A stretch of DNA of 64,000 nt. It comes from Opisthorchis felineus (taxonomy: Eukaryota; Platyhelminthes; Trematoda; Opisthorchiida; Opisthorchiidae). Below the pieces are notes generated by a model. That model was not told the DNA's origin, made no database searches, and was given only the letters and a program-made list of their open reading frames with translations. Location of the stretch: assembly GCA_004794785.1 (NCBI GenBank), contig SJOL01005721.1:131513-195512 (forward strand), in the 5' to 3' direction. This document shows positions 11,874-22,963 of the stretch, in pieces. Numbering within the stretch: position 1 is the stretch's first letter; each line of letters opens with the position of its first letter. The translations under genes and the position numbers were made by a program.

Positions 11874-12216
11874 TGTTGTGTCTCGCTGAACGGTGGTGCA
11901 ACTCGGTATCGATCCTTCGCTTCTTGCTCCACCCACTATGGCATATCAAAAGGCACGGCAGCCCCAGACAGCCCTTTGTGGAGACAAAGAAAAATTAGTA
12001 CAACTGTATTTATAGGGTAACCACAAAATGTTCCACAAGGTCGTGCTGAAATCTCCATGATGGGGCGAGAAGCGTCGAGCTAAAGACGCTTGATCCAGAT
12101 TGGTTGGCCTTCTGGTCAATCGGAGCATGCCTTCGTTTGGTCCGTAACCTGCACGTGACATATCCGTCCAAACGATGTGATGTTCGGTGATTGTGGACGG
12201 CCGGCTTTCGGATACA
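11874..12216 (-). repeat. 5' LTR of deleted Gypsy element
   Basis: A 343-bp LTR, TGTTGTG at its plus-strand left end and GATACA at its right end, giving TG...CA termini. Related LTR copies lie at 16815-17060 and 33365-33790. Confidence 0.75.
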
Positions 12217-15200
12217 TAATCTGCAGAAGACGAAGACTCAGGCCGTTTCTTCGCGAATCCCATAGGGTGGATCACAGTGAGGAATAAAACAAACAAGCAG
12301 CTGCGGGTAAAATCGATGAACCGCGGGATCCTTTACCGACAGTCGTTGCTGAAACTAGGTTATTTCGATCGCTCGGAGACCTTTTCATTTGATTCGACCC
12401 AAAATTCGCCATAGAAAGTGGAACACGTGGATGTTCAAAATTTAACTATCTATTCAGCACTGTTGAGTGTGTCAGAGGTAGATTTATAAACTTACTAGGG
12501 GCGAGAAAAATCACTGCCGGACTTGGTTTATATGGTCCTTTAATGGTTACACAGAAGTTTGCCGTCGTATTAGGATACGTACACCTTGCTCTGTTATGGC
12601 GTCGATGATGGTATCAACATGTCGTTAGCTTATCAAAACCTAACCACCGGCACATGCTAAATACAGCAGAAAAGCATGCTGTGCTTGTCATTGCTTGCTG
12701 GCCCGGTACCTGCGCTAGATAAGTTAAGCCCATTCATGTTCGGGTGGCGGTATAAAGGACGTGTGATTCCAGAAGTTTCACGGACATCCAAATATTGGGA
12801 CACAAATCTCAATGCTAAGGCGGTTAGATGTTGCGGTCCACTGCGAGATGACCGGGTCTCACTGAGGTGTGACGGTTTGCGAGCCTTGCAGTCCGTTGCA
12901 ATATACTGTAAGGCCTTAATTCATCATCCGCCATTATTTACCAGGCTCGTCACTAAAGAGAAATCCGAAATAACGACCTCTGGCCCTACGAGTCGTGGGT
13001 TGTGACAGCCGCGACACGTTGTTTCCTAAAAATGGGATGCTCCAACAGCCCTGCTTGAGTTCCAGTTACCTCGAAATCAGGCTTTCAAACCAGTCGCCTT
13101 GGCTGCAAATCTCACTTATTCCCCTGTCTAGGCCCGGAAAAGCTGACATTACAACCTGCAATTTACCACGAAATCGTCAATCATGCATATTCTTATGTCA
13201 CATCGACATTTGCATGGATACATCAGATGGGTCGCCTTATTAGCTCGGTATAGCAGGGCGAAAATGTGGAGCTTGCGACTGCTGTCGCCTTCTGTTCTTC
13301 TTAATTTTCACTATAATGATTTTCCCTGTCCCATTCACTGACCAGCCTCATAGGACTCCAGCTGCAGGTAGGTTGGTTCGTCATCCAGAAAAATGATGAA
13401 ACGCACATCATTGCATATATTCGCGGCTCACATCCACCATTCAAGACTTGCCTTAGGGTCTTCAGCGAAACCCATGACGTGCGAAGTCTTGAGGAAATGA
13501 GCCAATGACCTGTCTTTGAGTGCCTCTTTACAAGTCTTAACCTGGTCACGGCCAGCTGCTGACCACGGACGTGTACGTGGCTTTGTCGACACAGACCACA
13601 CTTCGGAAGCAGTGGTCGATTAAGTTGAAATGCTCCCTACATGTTGGAAAGTAAACCTAGTATTATAACCAAATACTCGTGAACGTTCAAATGTGAGCCG
13701 TCGGCCTCTGCACCCCCTGAAAAACTGCCACGGGTCAAAATAAAACCTGTTCTTTATTTTTGTGCCCACATATGCGCTAATCAGTTAAGGCCCATATTTG
13801 CTAAAACGCGCTTTTTATCGCAAAATTACCGCCACCCTATCCATCACGAGGAATTCACACATGACCGTAGTTACTCGAAAATCGAAAGCACTTCCACATA
13901 AAGCAACAGCCGAGTGGTGTAGCTAGTTTTGGTGCCAAAGTGATGGTAATGGTGACTTTCGCTAGCGGCCCCAAATGGCAAGGTAACGTTTCTGAATTCC
14001 AGTCATTCCGGGATACGCGCACTGGTTTGGAACTAATATGGTTTGGTTTTGGCTTCCATTAAATTGCTCCTACAGACGGAAGAAGCAGACTGCCCACAAG
14101 GCAACGGAAGAGCAGCCCAGTGCACAAGTTAGAATCTGGCACTCGGTTAACAACCGAATGATATTCACATTGGAGGAGACCCGTTCGAGTTGCCCGGAGA
14201 ACCTCAGGACCAGAGCCGCTGAAAGAAGGAGACCCATCCAAAGACACCGTACTGTGGGTGCAATGATAAGGTGTTGACATTACAAGCCCCAAACGTCGGG
14301 GGCATTCACTTAAGGGACAACAATAAGAGGTATCCTGCTGCGCATCTTTGCCGCCTCACGAGAGCTAGCGTGCCTTTTTGTAAGACTCCCCACAACACCA
14401 CGTGTTCGAGGTAAAAAAATGAAGACGGTCTGATTAACTCTTCTAAATTTGCCCATCTGTCTGATTAGAGCGCACCTGACCCATCTTGCATGGTCTTAAA
14501 TTTCGCAAATATGGTTCCGCTGGGGGGGGGGGCTGCGCTTCGTAATACCCACATTGCAAAATCGTATTATAGGCAAGAAAATGGCCCTACTCAGAATCTA
14601 AGTAGCTAAAATGATGCATCTTACGGAAGCAGTGATAATCGAGGCGGCACTGTTGGCTTTGCTGTCACTGATGTAATGTGTTTACGGGGGCACTTCCAGC
14701 GATATGTGCCATACACAGCTTAAGCGAACGGCACAGGTATTCGAAAGCATCTCTTTTTAATTTTATGCATATAAAGTCCATTCTCAGATCCCTGGCACTG
14801 TTTGAGTCACCAATGCCACTCGAATAGTGGCGGCTGTGCGTATTCCCGAGCCTAGGTAGGTGGAATCAAGATGCTGAAGTGAAGTTCCAGTCACCTACCT
14901 TCCCCTCAGGAACTTCGCGCGTTGAGCACTGGACCGTCTCGAGGTATTTGGTCCTTCTCGTTTGTGTCAGTGCGTGGCGTTTTGGATCTGGTGACGAAGT
15001 TCTATTTCCTCGTACTCTAATTTTTTCTCTGACGCCACGAATTCTCGTCAGAATAGTCACAATTATTGTCCCCCTTCTGAATAAACTCTCACGAGCTCAT
15101 TCGTGCCTTACCTCTTACTGCCTGTAAGAGCAGTGCCCACAACCTCATAAAAGCTGCCCCCAGCTCTCCGCTCGTGCATCAGCACTCATCCGTTATCTGT

Positions 15201-16814
15201 CTTCCATAATTCCCGTTCCATGTCCATACCACACACAATGCAAGAGGTACAGAAATGTCAGACAAATATTTCCACCGCTGTTGTAGTTATATAATGCTTC
15301 GTCTCGCTTACCTTTCTAGCCATAGAGCATCGATTACCTTTTTATACAAATCGTCCCGGTTTTCGACCGACCCCACAAACTCAGGCGTTGTTAGCATCTT
15401 CGGGCTCCATCACCATAAGTGGCAGAGGCCCGCTGCCTCCATTTTGCAGGTACACGGCCCGAAACAGAAACCAAAAGTGGCTCCCCAGTCTATATGCTTT
15501 AGGCGGTTTGCTCTGCAAAACTACCCAACCCACGAAACCAGTCATTTGTCCGAATGTGGCTCGCGAACAGTTTGCACTCCACTTCTCCCGCCTGAGAACT
15601 TTTCGCTACCATTTCGGTGTCCAGGGCCAAACAGGCGTGTTAACAGTGATGGGCTTTAACTTGTCGCAACAAACGTAAAAAAACCTGCTGGTATTATTCA
15701 CATCTTCGTTCACGAACGCGGTGGAGGAACGGATGTGGACAATAACGAATGGACATTACCAGGATTTGTGAAACTTTGCCGTCGCACCGGATGGTGGCCG
15801 GTATGGAGGCAACTGCAAGTCACCAGGGCGGGAATAGGGACGCCGACATGTCTATCAACGGAACCGCTTCTGATACCACCAAGCTGAGATTTCATGAGCC
15901 ATGAAGTGTGCATAGACCCCTCAGAGGTACCAGAAACCTACACATGTGCACCCACAATTTTTGTCGAAATTCGCGGGGGCTGTCAACGGTGATCTTTTTG
16001 CAGTAATACGTGGCTCACATTGAAACACTGGAAGCAATGCACTAAGGCTGTTCGTGGCATAGACAACCGCTCTATAGGCCATCGTGTGCCGTGGCAGGAG
16101 GTCATTACGATGTTCCGCATGACAACGATGGCACAAGAGCACCAACAACATTCAGAGCGAAACTAGTTCTTTGACGGGTAGAGTGCTTTGTGGGTGACTT
16201 TGGGTTTGTCTTGTTTGTTCGGCGAAAACCGGCATACTTTGCCAAGCAGATGGTGGCCAAATTCTTGGCCCTGGTCTTATTGTAGGTCTCCGGAGACTCT
16301 GTAGCGTGGTTTCCGCTCACCATCCAACGCACACTAGTAGTTGGCAGGTAGTTGCCTTATTGCGTGCCGGAATGGGTGTTGGGCAATCTAGCTTCTGATG
16401 GGCAGCGACGTTTACGCGGGCAAGCATGGCGGACCCACAGCTGCGGGTTCTTCTGACCTCACATTGTCAAACAAAACCAAAGCAGCCGCAGGGTTAAAAT
16501 CCATCGAAACGAAGGAACTACAAACAAGCAAGCGCCCATAACAAAATTAGAAATCTAGGGCATACCAGTTCTGGCTGGTCCCCCTGACTTCCAATGTGTG
16601 TGGAGAGCTGAATTGTGTGGATACATCTGTTAGCGTGTCATTCGGTGAACTGAGGAAGCCGGAGTTTGTGGCCAGTCACCGCAAGGTGAAAGCAACTCAC
16701 AAAACGGAGCATACAAACTACCTGTTTTTTTAAAGTGCAATCCATTCAGTTGGTGACAGATAACCAAAATGTTCACTCAAGTGCCACGTTGCAGGCGACG
16801 CAGCTCAGTGTGTT
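12217..16814. other. No firmly supported feature
   Basis: Mostly unassignable sequence. The minus-strand frames at 15700-16330 resemble a heavily decayed Gypsy gag/protease region, but I cannot place motifs in them with confidence. A 12-base G run lies near 14522. Confidence 0.4.
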
Positions 16815-17060
16815 GGTGTGCGCACTGGACCGCGCTTCCTGGCCCTCCCACTATGGTATATCATAACAAACGGAAACATGAAATAAGCCACGGAAACAGA
16901 GAAAAATTGCTACAACTGAATTGACAAGGCCAGTTCGGTATCTCCGCGCCGAGCTAAATGGCCGATCCTGATTGGTCACATTCTGACTAATCAAAGCATC
17001 ACATTGCTCGCCGCCTCGTGACATCCGTCCAACGACGTGTTCGATTTTCCAGAACGGCTC
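16815..17060 (-). repeat. Solo or residual Gypsy LTR inside a LINE
   Basis: A diverged relative of the LTRs at 9574 and 11874. It shares the order CACTATGGTATATCA, GAAAAATTGCTACAACTG, GATCCTGATTGGTCACATTCTGAC and CGTGACATCCGTCCAACGACGTG. It ends where a minus-strand LINE reading frame starts (LHSCSVSLF), so the LTR appears to interrupt the LINE RT domain. Confidence 0.55.
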
Positions 17061-17880
17061 ACCTCCGAACAATGAAACTGAACAAGAGTGGAGAGAGTGA
17101 AAATTCTTGCCGACGTCATTTTTTGTCGGGGAGATTTTAGCTACCCCAACATACACTTTTACACGCCCAGAAGTATGTGACAGACGGATTGTTTTCACAA
17201 ACTTATAAGTTTGCCCCATATATGGGGCATCCATGTTGAGCAAGTGTAGTCAGGAGCACTGACCGATCGACAAAATTGAACAAACACTTGAAGTTATGGG
17301 ACAACGAGATTGTGTGTCGCGCGCACATATGGCGTCGCTGAACGACAAGAGCAAACCCGATTCGGGAATTTTGGGCGAAAGCCTCGATCCTGTATATCAG
17401 TCCATCAATTCGTGAAGAACAACTGATGGAGTGTGAATATGTGGCTGGTGCAGCCACTACCCGGTCGAAACCCCGCTTGATGCCCATGGGTTTCGCGTGT
17501 CGCCAAAAGATGGCGAAGAACCATTGACGTCGGTAACATTACTGCAATGGGAGTCAAACTGGTGCCCATACAGTCACTGCATTCACCGCGAGTTTCCCTT
17601 TTTGAAAATGGGTACAATTATCGACTCACTCCGGTGGCCTTGGTCGATCTCCCTCACAAACAGACGTGAACAGACTAGAGAGGCACTGGTTAGGGGATCC
17701 ACTATCGCTCTTGAACAGAGCAGATGGAAGGTTATCGGGACCAGGAGAGCCATGGCGCTTGAGTGGAACTACACAAGCACCTCTAAGGCCGAAGGAGACT
17801 ACATTTTCACGAACAAATGAACCATAACATAGTTCGCTCTTGGAAGGGTATTTCGTGTGTTTGGCAGGGAATCGCATGTG
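17061..17880 (-). pseudogene. Decayed LINE reverse transcriptase
   Basis: The minus strand, read from high to low coordinates, gives LINE RT blocks across several frames: KRHGSPGPDNLPSALFKS, CSDCMGTSLTPIAVMLPTS, HQAGFRPGSGCTSHIFTLHQ, FVDRSVLLTTLAQHG and SRVK/SGRVKVYVGV. These match the blocks of the plus-strand copy at 20941-28050. Frameshifts and stops make it non-functional. Confidence 0.65.
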
Positions 17881-18329
17881 ACATTAAGGGAATAGGTGGG
17901 GCGGGGGACGGAAACCAGACAGCAGCGAAGGACTACTATGTACGCGGAGCGTTGCTTTGAGATGTCGAAAGTGTTTTACTGAGCCGCTGGTTGCCGGGTG
18001 GTGCTCAGCAAGTTGTCAAGAGCAGGTTCGATGTGTGAGCCTAGATCCGTGTTTAACACCGGCAGACTGTGTAGTGCCTCAAAGATTACGCGGCGGAAAG
18101 CAGCCAAAAACACAGAGTGATGTTAACCCTGCGATGTATCACGAGTTATCGATTCTTCAGAGGTTACGAGAGGAACGACCTAATCTCACAGGACTATTGC
18201 GGTCCATTTCCGCTACTTCCGGGTCAGTACCGGCTGTAGACTTTACATCAATCGGTGCCTAGCATGCCACTGCGGAGATTCAATAAGAGGCGCCGCAACA
18301 CTCTTTGAAACAGTTGAGTCATTCCGTTA

Positions 18330-19580
18330 GCCAGTTGTAATCTGCACATTGTAGTATAGGTGTCTAAGCGAATATCGATCAGACGCGGGGCGAACAGCAT
18401 AGATGATTTGCTCATGATCTGTAAAGCCTACGGCTTCCAACGTATTTCCAAAATGCCGGATAACAAATGAGATAGCGAACAACTCTGCCATAAGCGTTGA
18501 AGCGGGTTGCAAATGCCAGGGGCCTCCGTTCACACCTACTAGACTGCTATGGCACCGTGCCCACAGCAGTATTGGATGCGTTGGTCATGAGCGACAACGA
18601 TATCCTACGGTCGATATGGTCAGGCGAGGTTATATTGGAGATTACCTACCTAGTTCTGACACGCATCCTCAGTAAGTAAACAAGTTTTACTCCTGCCTCG
18701 CAAAAGGTTAGTTAGCGGTTGTATAGTGGCGGCACAGCCCGAGGTGGAGCGTCTGTAATAGTTGATTAAACCAAAGAATCTACTCAGTTGTTTTGGTGAA
18801 CCTAGTGCCGGTTAGTCAATAGTTGTCCGCATCTCCGTCGGCGACGCTCCTACTTCCGATGCCGAAATTCAGTGCCAGGAACCCCTGCTTAGTTCACACT
18901 TGTCAACATTGGCCGTTTTGGCTAGGACGGGCAAATAACTGATGCGGGCGTTGGAGATGTTCATCCTCTGAGGCACTGATGGCTAGAATATCATCTATAC
19001 GAGGGTTGACGAAACCTGAGCCACAAAAAATGTGTAAACCACTGAAATATATAAGCGGCATTGCTCAGGCAGAAGAACACGCGTAGGAACTCGAAATGGC
19101 CAAATGGTGTAGTGATCGCCGTCTTGGGAATATCCACCTCAGCAGCTGGGAGCTGTTGATGAGTTCAAACCAGATCAATCTTGCTTAAAACACATGTACC
19201 TTAGAATTCCGCTGATCTCCTGGATGGTTATCCGGCATCTTATTCAATGCGCAGTATGGGTGCCACTGGTCCGGGGTCTTCTTAGGGACTATATACAGCA
19301 ATAATGCCCAAGGGCTGTCTGGTGGCCTAATGAACCTGAGGCAAAGCACGTGGTCGGACGCCGCCTTAGCATTTAATATCAGCCGTTGGTAATTTTAGTG
19401 CTAGTAGTCTTCGGACTACCTCGTCACTCAGGAAACTGAAGACGGCTTGGCGATGTTCTTTGAGCGGGCTCATTAAGTCTATATCCACCCATCGTTCCCA
19501 CGGTTCCCACGTTCGTCTGCCCAACGGCCTGTGCTCACACAAGACGACATGCTCTGATGACATCGAATGTGTCATGGGAG
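18330..19580 (-). pseudogene. Decayed Ty3/Gypsy pol (RT to RNase H)
   Basis: Minus-strand fragments of a Gypsy pol. RT blocks lie at about 19130-19370 (IRPPDSPWALLLYIVPKKT) and 18990-19140 (DIPKTAITTPFGHFEFLRV). RNase H is at 18330-18530 (AISFVIRHFGNTLEAVGF, TDHEQIIYAVR, SDRYS). The order is right for one element transcribed leftwards. Multiple stops and frameshifts are present and its LTRs are not clearly identified. Confidence 0.6.
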
Positions 19581-20107
19581 GTCTACATGGTGGTGGTATA
19601 ACTGCAGTGTGATTTTTATCCTTCGTCAGACATGCCTCCCACCTTTAATAAATTAATTAGTGTCTTGTAGATCGTCAAAGCCCTATGTGAAGAACGGCAC
19701 CCGTGGGATGCGAAAAATGCCTTTATCCTGACCACAGGCAATGATTGTTGCTTACCTGGTTTAGATCGATAGATCCACGTTCGTCTCTGGTTTCCGATTC
19801 GGTTGATAATCTTTTGCTAGCGTTAGCTATATAGTTCTCCGCCACAATCGAGTTGTTAGCACTGCCAGCCTGTCAAGCGATGAGAAAAGGTTGTGGCCAC
19901 CCATGCAGACGTATTAGCTAGGTCCAAGAGCTTCATCACATCAGGCTTGCGTTTTACTAAAGAGCTCACAAATAGACCGTAATAAGTTTATTTTGCACGG
20001 TAGCATCTATATAGTCCCAATTCCGACCTAAAGCCTTCACCTTGTCGTGGTTGTCCGGCTCCTGTTTTGCACCGATCCTGTGGGCTATACTGACTGGAAC
20101 TAAGTTT
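19581..20107. other. No supported feature
   Basis: I see nothing assignable between the Gypsy pol fragment and the repeat block at 20108. Confidence 0.4.
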
Positions 20108-20401
20108 CTAAAGATTCACCCATGCCAGGAAGTCCAACGGGATGCAGCCTGACAAAGAACAGCGAGTCTCCTTACTGCGAGTAATCGCATACGAGGCGGC
20201 CTGGAGGTAAAGTCGTACTGTCCTCCGCGATAAGAGTGTGATGGCAGTAAGGAGTTCTCTCCAGGCGACCAGTATGTCCATATTTATGGAAGCAGCGATG
20301 CTGCTTTCCCCAGAGGAAGGACGGGTTAGGAAAGGTCGGTCATAAAAACCGCACACTCCGATCCCCCAAGGGTTGACCGTGACCGCCGGCGCATTATTCA
20401 A
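20108..20401 (-). repeat. Dispersed repeat, second copy at 43850-44000
   Basis: The minus strand shares a diverged block with the plus strand at 43850-44000. Both contain GCAGCATCGCTGCTTCCA, then AAATATG, CTGGTCGCC and CTCCTTACTGCC. In translation both read SSGE(S/C)SIAAS(I/T)NM. The source is probably a LINE untranslated or ORF1 region, but I cannot prove it. Confidence 0.45.
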
Positions 20402-20940
20402 TACGGTCGAAACACTTTTAAAACCAGAGTCTAGTGCTGCTTATGAGGTACCTGTTGTGTGCAGCCGCGTTAGGTGTCAGACAATAATGCCTTCCTCCCT
20501 GCGTCCTCGGGCCAGGCCGGCCCCCTGCAGCCCAGTTGGTCAGACTGCTGAATCACTGGCTCCGGGATGGGTCCTCCAAGGAAACCCCAGCGACCGCTGC
20601 CTCGCGGTTCAGAATTTTGAGTCAGAGGCTAGCGGCAGGGCCCCAGAACAAAACCCGACATCCACTGCCTTGTGGGTCAGACTTTTGAGTCAAATCCTCA
20701 AGGTTTGGTACCTTAACCAAACCCCCTTCTTCAAATTGGAAAACCGGGAGGTATCATTCACCCTTGCAGCAATTCACTCACCGACCTTCCCCCACATCCC
20801 CTCCCCACCCACTGGATTATGCAGTGCAACCAACCCATCTGCCAGTCCTCTAGCCATTGTTCCGTGTCTAAACCATCGCCCAGGAAAATATAAAAATAAA
20901 AAATAAAACCACTTACCAACCTCAGAAGCTCTGATCCACG

Positions 20941-22765
20941 TTGCAGCCTTCAATGTCCGCAGTCTACGTCAAATTAGGCAACAAGCATCTTTTGCTGAAA
21001 CCTTGCTTTCTCTCTCTGTCTCCGAAGCACACATACGTAACCCAACTTCGGTCGTACACCTCAAGCCGCTTAGGACGAGCTGAAATGTTCCACACTTCAC
21101 TCTTCGGGCATCTGGCGATTCTGACGCAATGGTTAGTGGTATCTACGGTGTGGGAGTTGCATTCAGCTCCAAGACCGAAAGCGCTTTACTGGAATGGATC
21201 CCGGTAGACAGTCGTCTTTGTGCTGTGCAATTGTCTGGCTTGAGTAAGATCAAAGCAGGTCGATGCGGTAAACGGTGTCTATTTGTCGTACCAGCATATG
21301 CCCCAAGAGACTGCAGTTCTGAGATGGAAAAGGGCGAGTTTTATCGAGATTTGTCGCGACTGCTTCGGTCAGCAAGAAGGACGAATATAGTAATCCTGCC
21401 AGATGATATGAATGCCAAAGTCCGGAAGAAGCTCAGTGAGATGGCGGATTTGGAGTCGATTCTCAGTGTACGGTTAATGGGGAGCGACTGTTTAAGTTGT
21501 GTGTGTCTATTTCTGGTGAGTAAGAACCTCCAGCACAAACGCTACTTGGAGGCCACCAACCGCAAAACATTCCTGGAGTCAGTTGGACCATGTGTTTATC
21601 AGTTACCGATGGGGAGCCTCAATTAAAGATTGTCGTTCCTTCTGGGGTACGCAGCTTCACTCTGATCATGACATTGTACAGGCCAGGTTATCACTTCGCT
21701 TTCCATCAGCATTACGCGTGCCAAAGCAGAGCAGCGCTATTCACCAACTTCGATAGGTTTCAGTAGCTCAAGGGTATCGAGCTGATCTGGCTAGAAGGCT
21801 ACTGCAAACGCACAGTCATGTAGATGACGAAGATTGCTTGGAGATTGAATGGAAGCGAGTTAAAAAATATATACTGTCAGCTTTCAGAACCGTTTGTCCA
21901 AGCCATCCAACTCGACCGAATGAACTCTGTATACTTTCCAGATAAACAGATCTTATTATTACCAGAAATGTCATGCCAGCAACTAGCGACTATGATGGCG
22001 CACGCGGACTCCCCAAACACCGATAATAAAAGATAGTCGTTCAGCTGTAACACCCTTTCGGTGCCTAGCTGCCATGCCACCCAAGAGAAGCAGGAGGGCT
22101 GGGATACTGCCAGGTTGCACAAGCCTAGACAGGGTAATCGGGAGCTTGAAGAATAAAAGAGAACGCTGGTGGATTTCGAAGGTCCAGGAGGTGGAGAAAG
22201 CTTTCGCTGCAGGCAACAGCTGCACCTTATTTCAGCTGGTTTGAACAATCTCTCAAAAGAAACAAGTGTCAGCGAGACGATATGCGAAAAAGACGGAACG
22301 GCAATTCACTCACAAAATCGTCGTCTTGAGCAATGGGCTGATCACTTGAGCTGTCTCCTTCAACACAACCACTGGAAGAACTCAGCGGGCCTGAATGGAA
22401 TATCGACACCAGTCAGTCATCAACAACATAAGTGCACCGTGAGATATCAATCCTCCAATTGTACAAGGTGTCTGGCCCGGACGGTCTGCACCCCGCACTC
22501 TTCAAAGGTAGTGAGGTCCTGGTGGACAGTCTGACAACCATACTGCAGATTTGGAACGAAAGCAGAATACCAGTCGAATGGAGCTCTTCGATCGGCATCC
22601 AAGTTTTTAAAAAGGACGCAAGAACGTCATGCGAAAATCATCGTAGCATCACCCTGGTATCCGTCGCAATTAAAGTGCTTTCTGGGATTATCTTGCGTAG
22701 ATTGATCGATTACCGAGAGAGACGGATTCGTGAGAATCAAGCTGGATTTCGCCCTGACCTAGGAT
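20941..22765 (+). pseudogene. LINE ORF2, endonuclease to RT N-terminus (5' part of split copy)
   Basis: An APE-type endonuclease and the start of RT. In order: GIYGVGVAFSS, LLEWIPVDSRLCAVQLSG, GKRCLFVVPAYAPRDCSS (endonuclease strand), IVILPDDMNAKVRKK (family GDMNAQV; the catalytic Gly-Asp is altered), SVSETICEKDGT, YKVSGPDGLHPALFKGSE, ENHRSITLVSVAIK and ENQAGFRPDLGCI at the right edge. A SINE is inserted at 22034-22151 and a Gypsy element after 22770. The copy resumes at 26729. It is disabled by frameshifts but fairly complete. Confidence 0.7.
22034..22151 (-). mobile_element. 5'-truncated SINE inserted in the LINE
   Basis: The plus strand reads CAGCTGTAACACCCTTTCGG ... GGTTGCACAAGCCTAGACAG, the reverse complement of the SINE body also found at 33825-34020 and 57225-57370. 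It is bracketed by a 9-bp direct repeat AATAAAAGA (22025-22033 and 22152-22160), a good target-site duplication. The tRNA-like head is missing, as with 5' truncation. Confidence 0.65.
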
Positions 22766-22770
22766 GCATC
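22766..22770. repeat. Target-site duplication (left)
   Basis: GCATC directly precedes the Gypsy element and recurs directly after it at 26724-26728. Confidence 0.85.
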
Positions 22771-22923
22771 TGTTGTGCACTCGAATGATTGAGCCAGAAA
22801 TAGAGAAGGAGGATTGCCGAATGATTGGCTTTAATCTTCTAACAATTTCAGTACATCAGCTAAAACATTAGGAAACAGTTAGTTTAGCAAGTAAACAGTT
22901 TAACACAACATTAGTATATAAAA
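22771..22923 (-). repeat. 3' LTR of intact Gypsy element
   Basis: A 153-bp LTR. On the element strand it begins TTTTATATAC, one substitution from the TGTTATATAC of the 5' LTR, and ends GTGCACAACA. It lacks a 7-bp segment (AAATGAA on the plus strand) present in the right copy. Confidence 0.85.
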
Positions 22924-22934
22924 TTCTTCCCCGC
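22924..22934 (-). promoter_or_regulatory. Candidate polypurine tract
   Basis: The element strand reads GGCGGGGAAGAA just before the 3' LTR. This purine-rich stretch, with one interrupting C, is in the expected place. Confidence 0.45.
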
Positions 22935-22963
22935 CGGAGAGGTTATTGTCAGGAGAATATAGA

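Larger units (their letters stand above)
9574..12216 (-). mobile_element. Internally deleted Ty3/Gypsy (CsRn1-like) LTR retrotransposon
   Basis: Two near-identical direct repeats (9574-9914 and 11874-12216) bracket about 2 kb of minus-strand coding remnants. A tRNA-type primer-binding site lies just inside the right LTR and a polypurine tract just inside the left LTR, which fixes the orientation. The interior holds gag, a zinc-knuckle start (CWFC), a protease-to-RT linker (LKGTCHLTNYTG, LDLSGLDW) and an integrase-tail-like segment. The RT, RNase H and integrase core are missing, so an internal deletion near 10.4 kb has made the copy non-autonomous. I see no convincing target-site duplication. 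Confidence 0.75.

Noticed and set aside
11946..12296. 116-aa minus-strand ORF, nearly repeated at 9646-9939
   Set aside because: Both are translations of the two LTRs of the deleted Gypsy element, not genes.
14520..14534. G homopolymer (similar runs near 41022, 42970 and 62490)
   Set aside because: Single short runs without repeated spacing do not support a G-quadruplex or other function.
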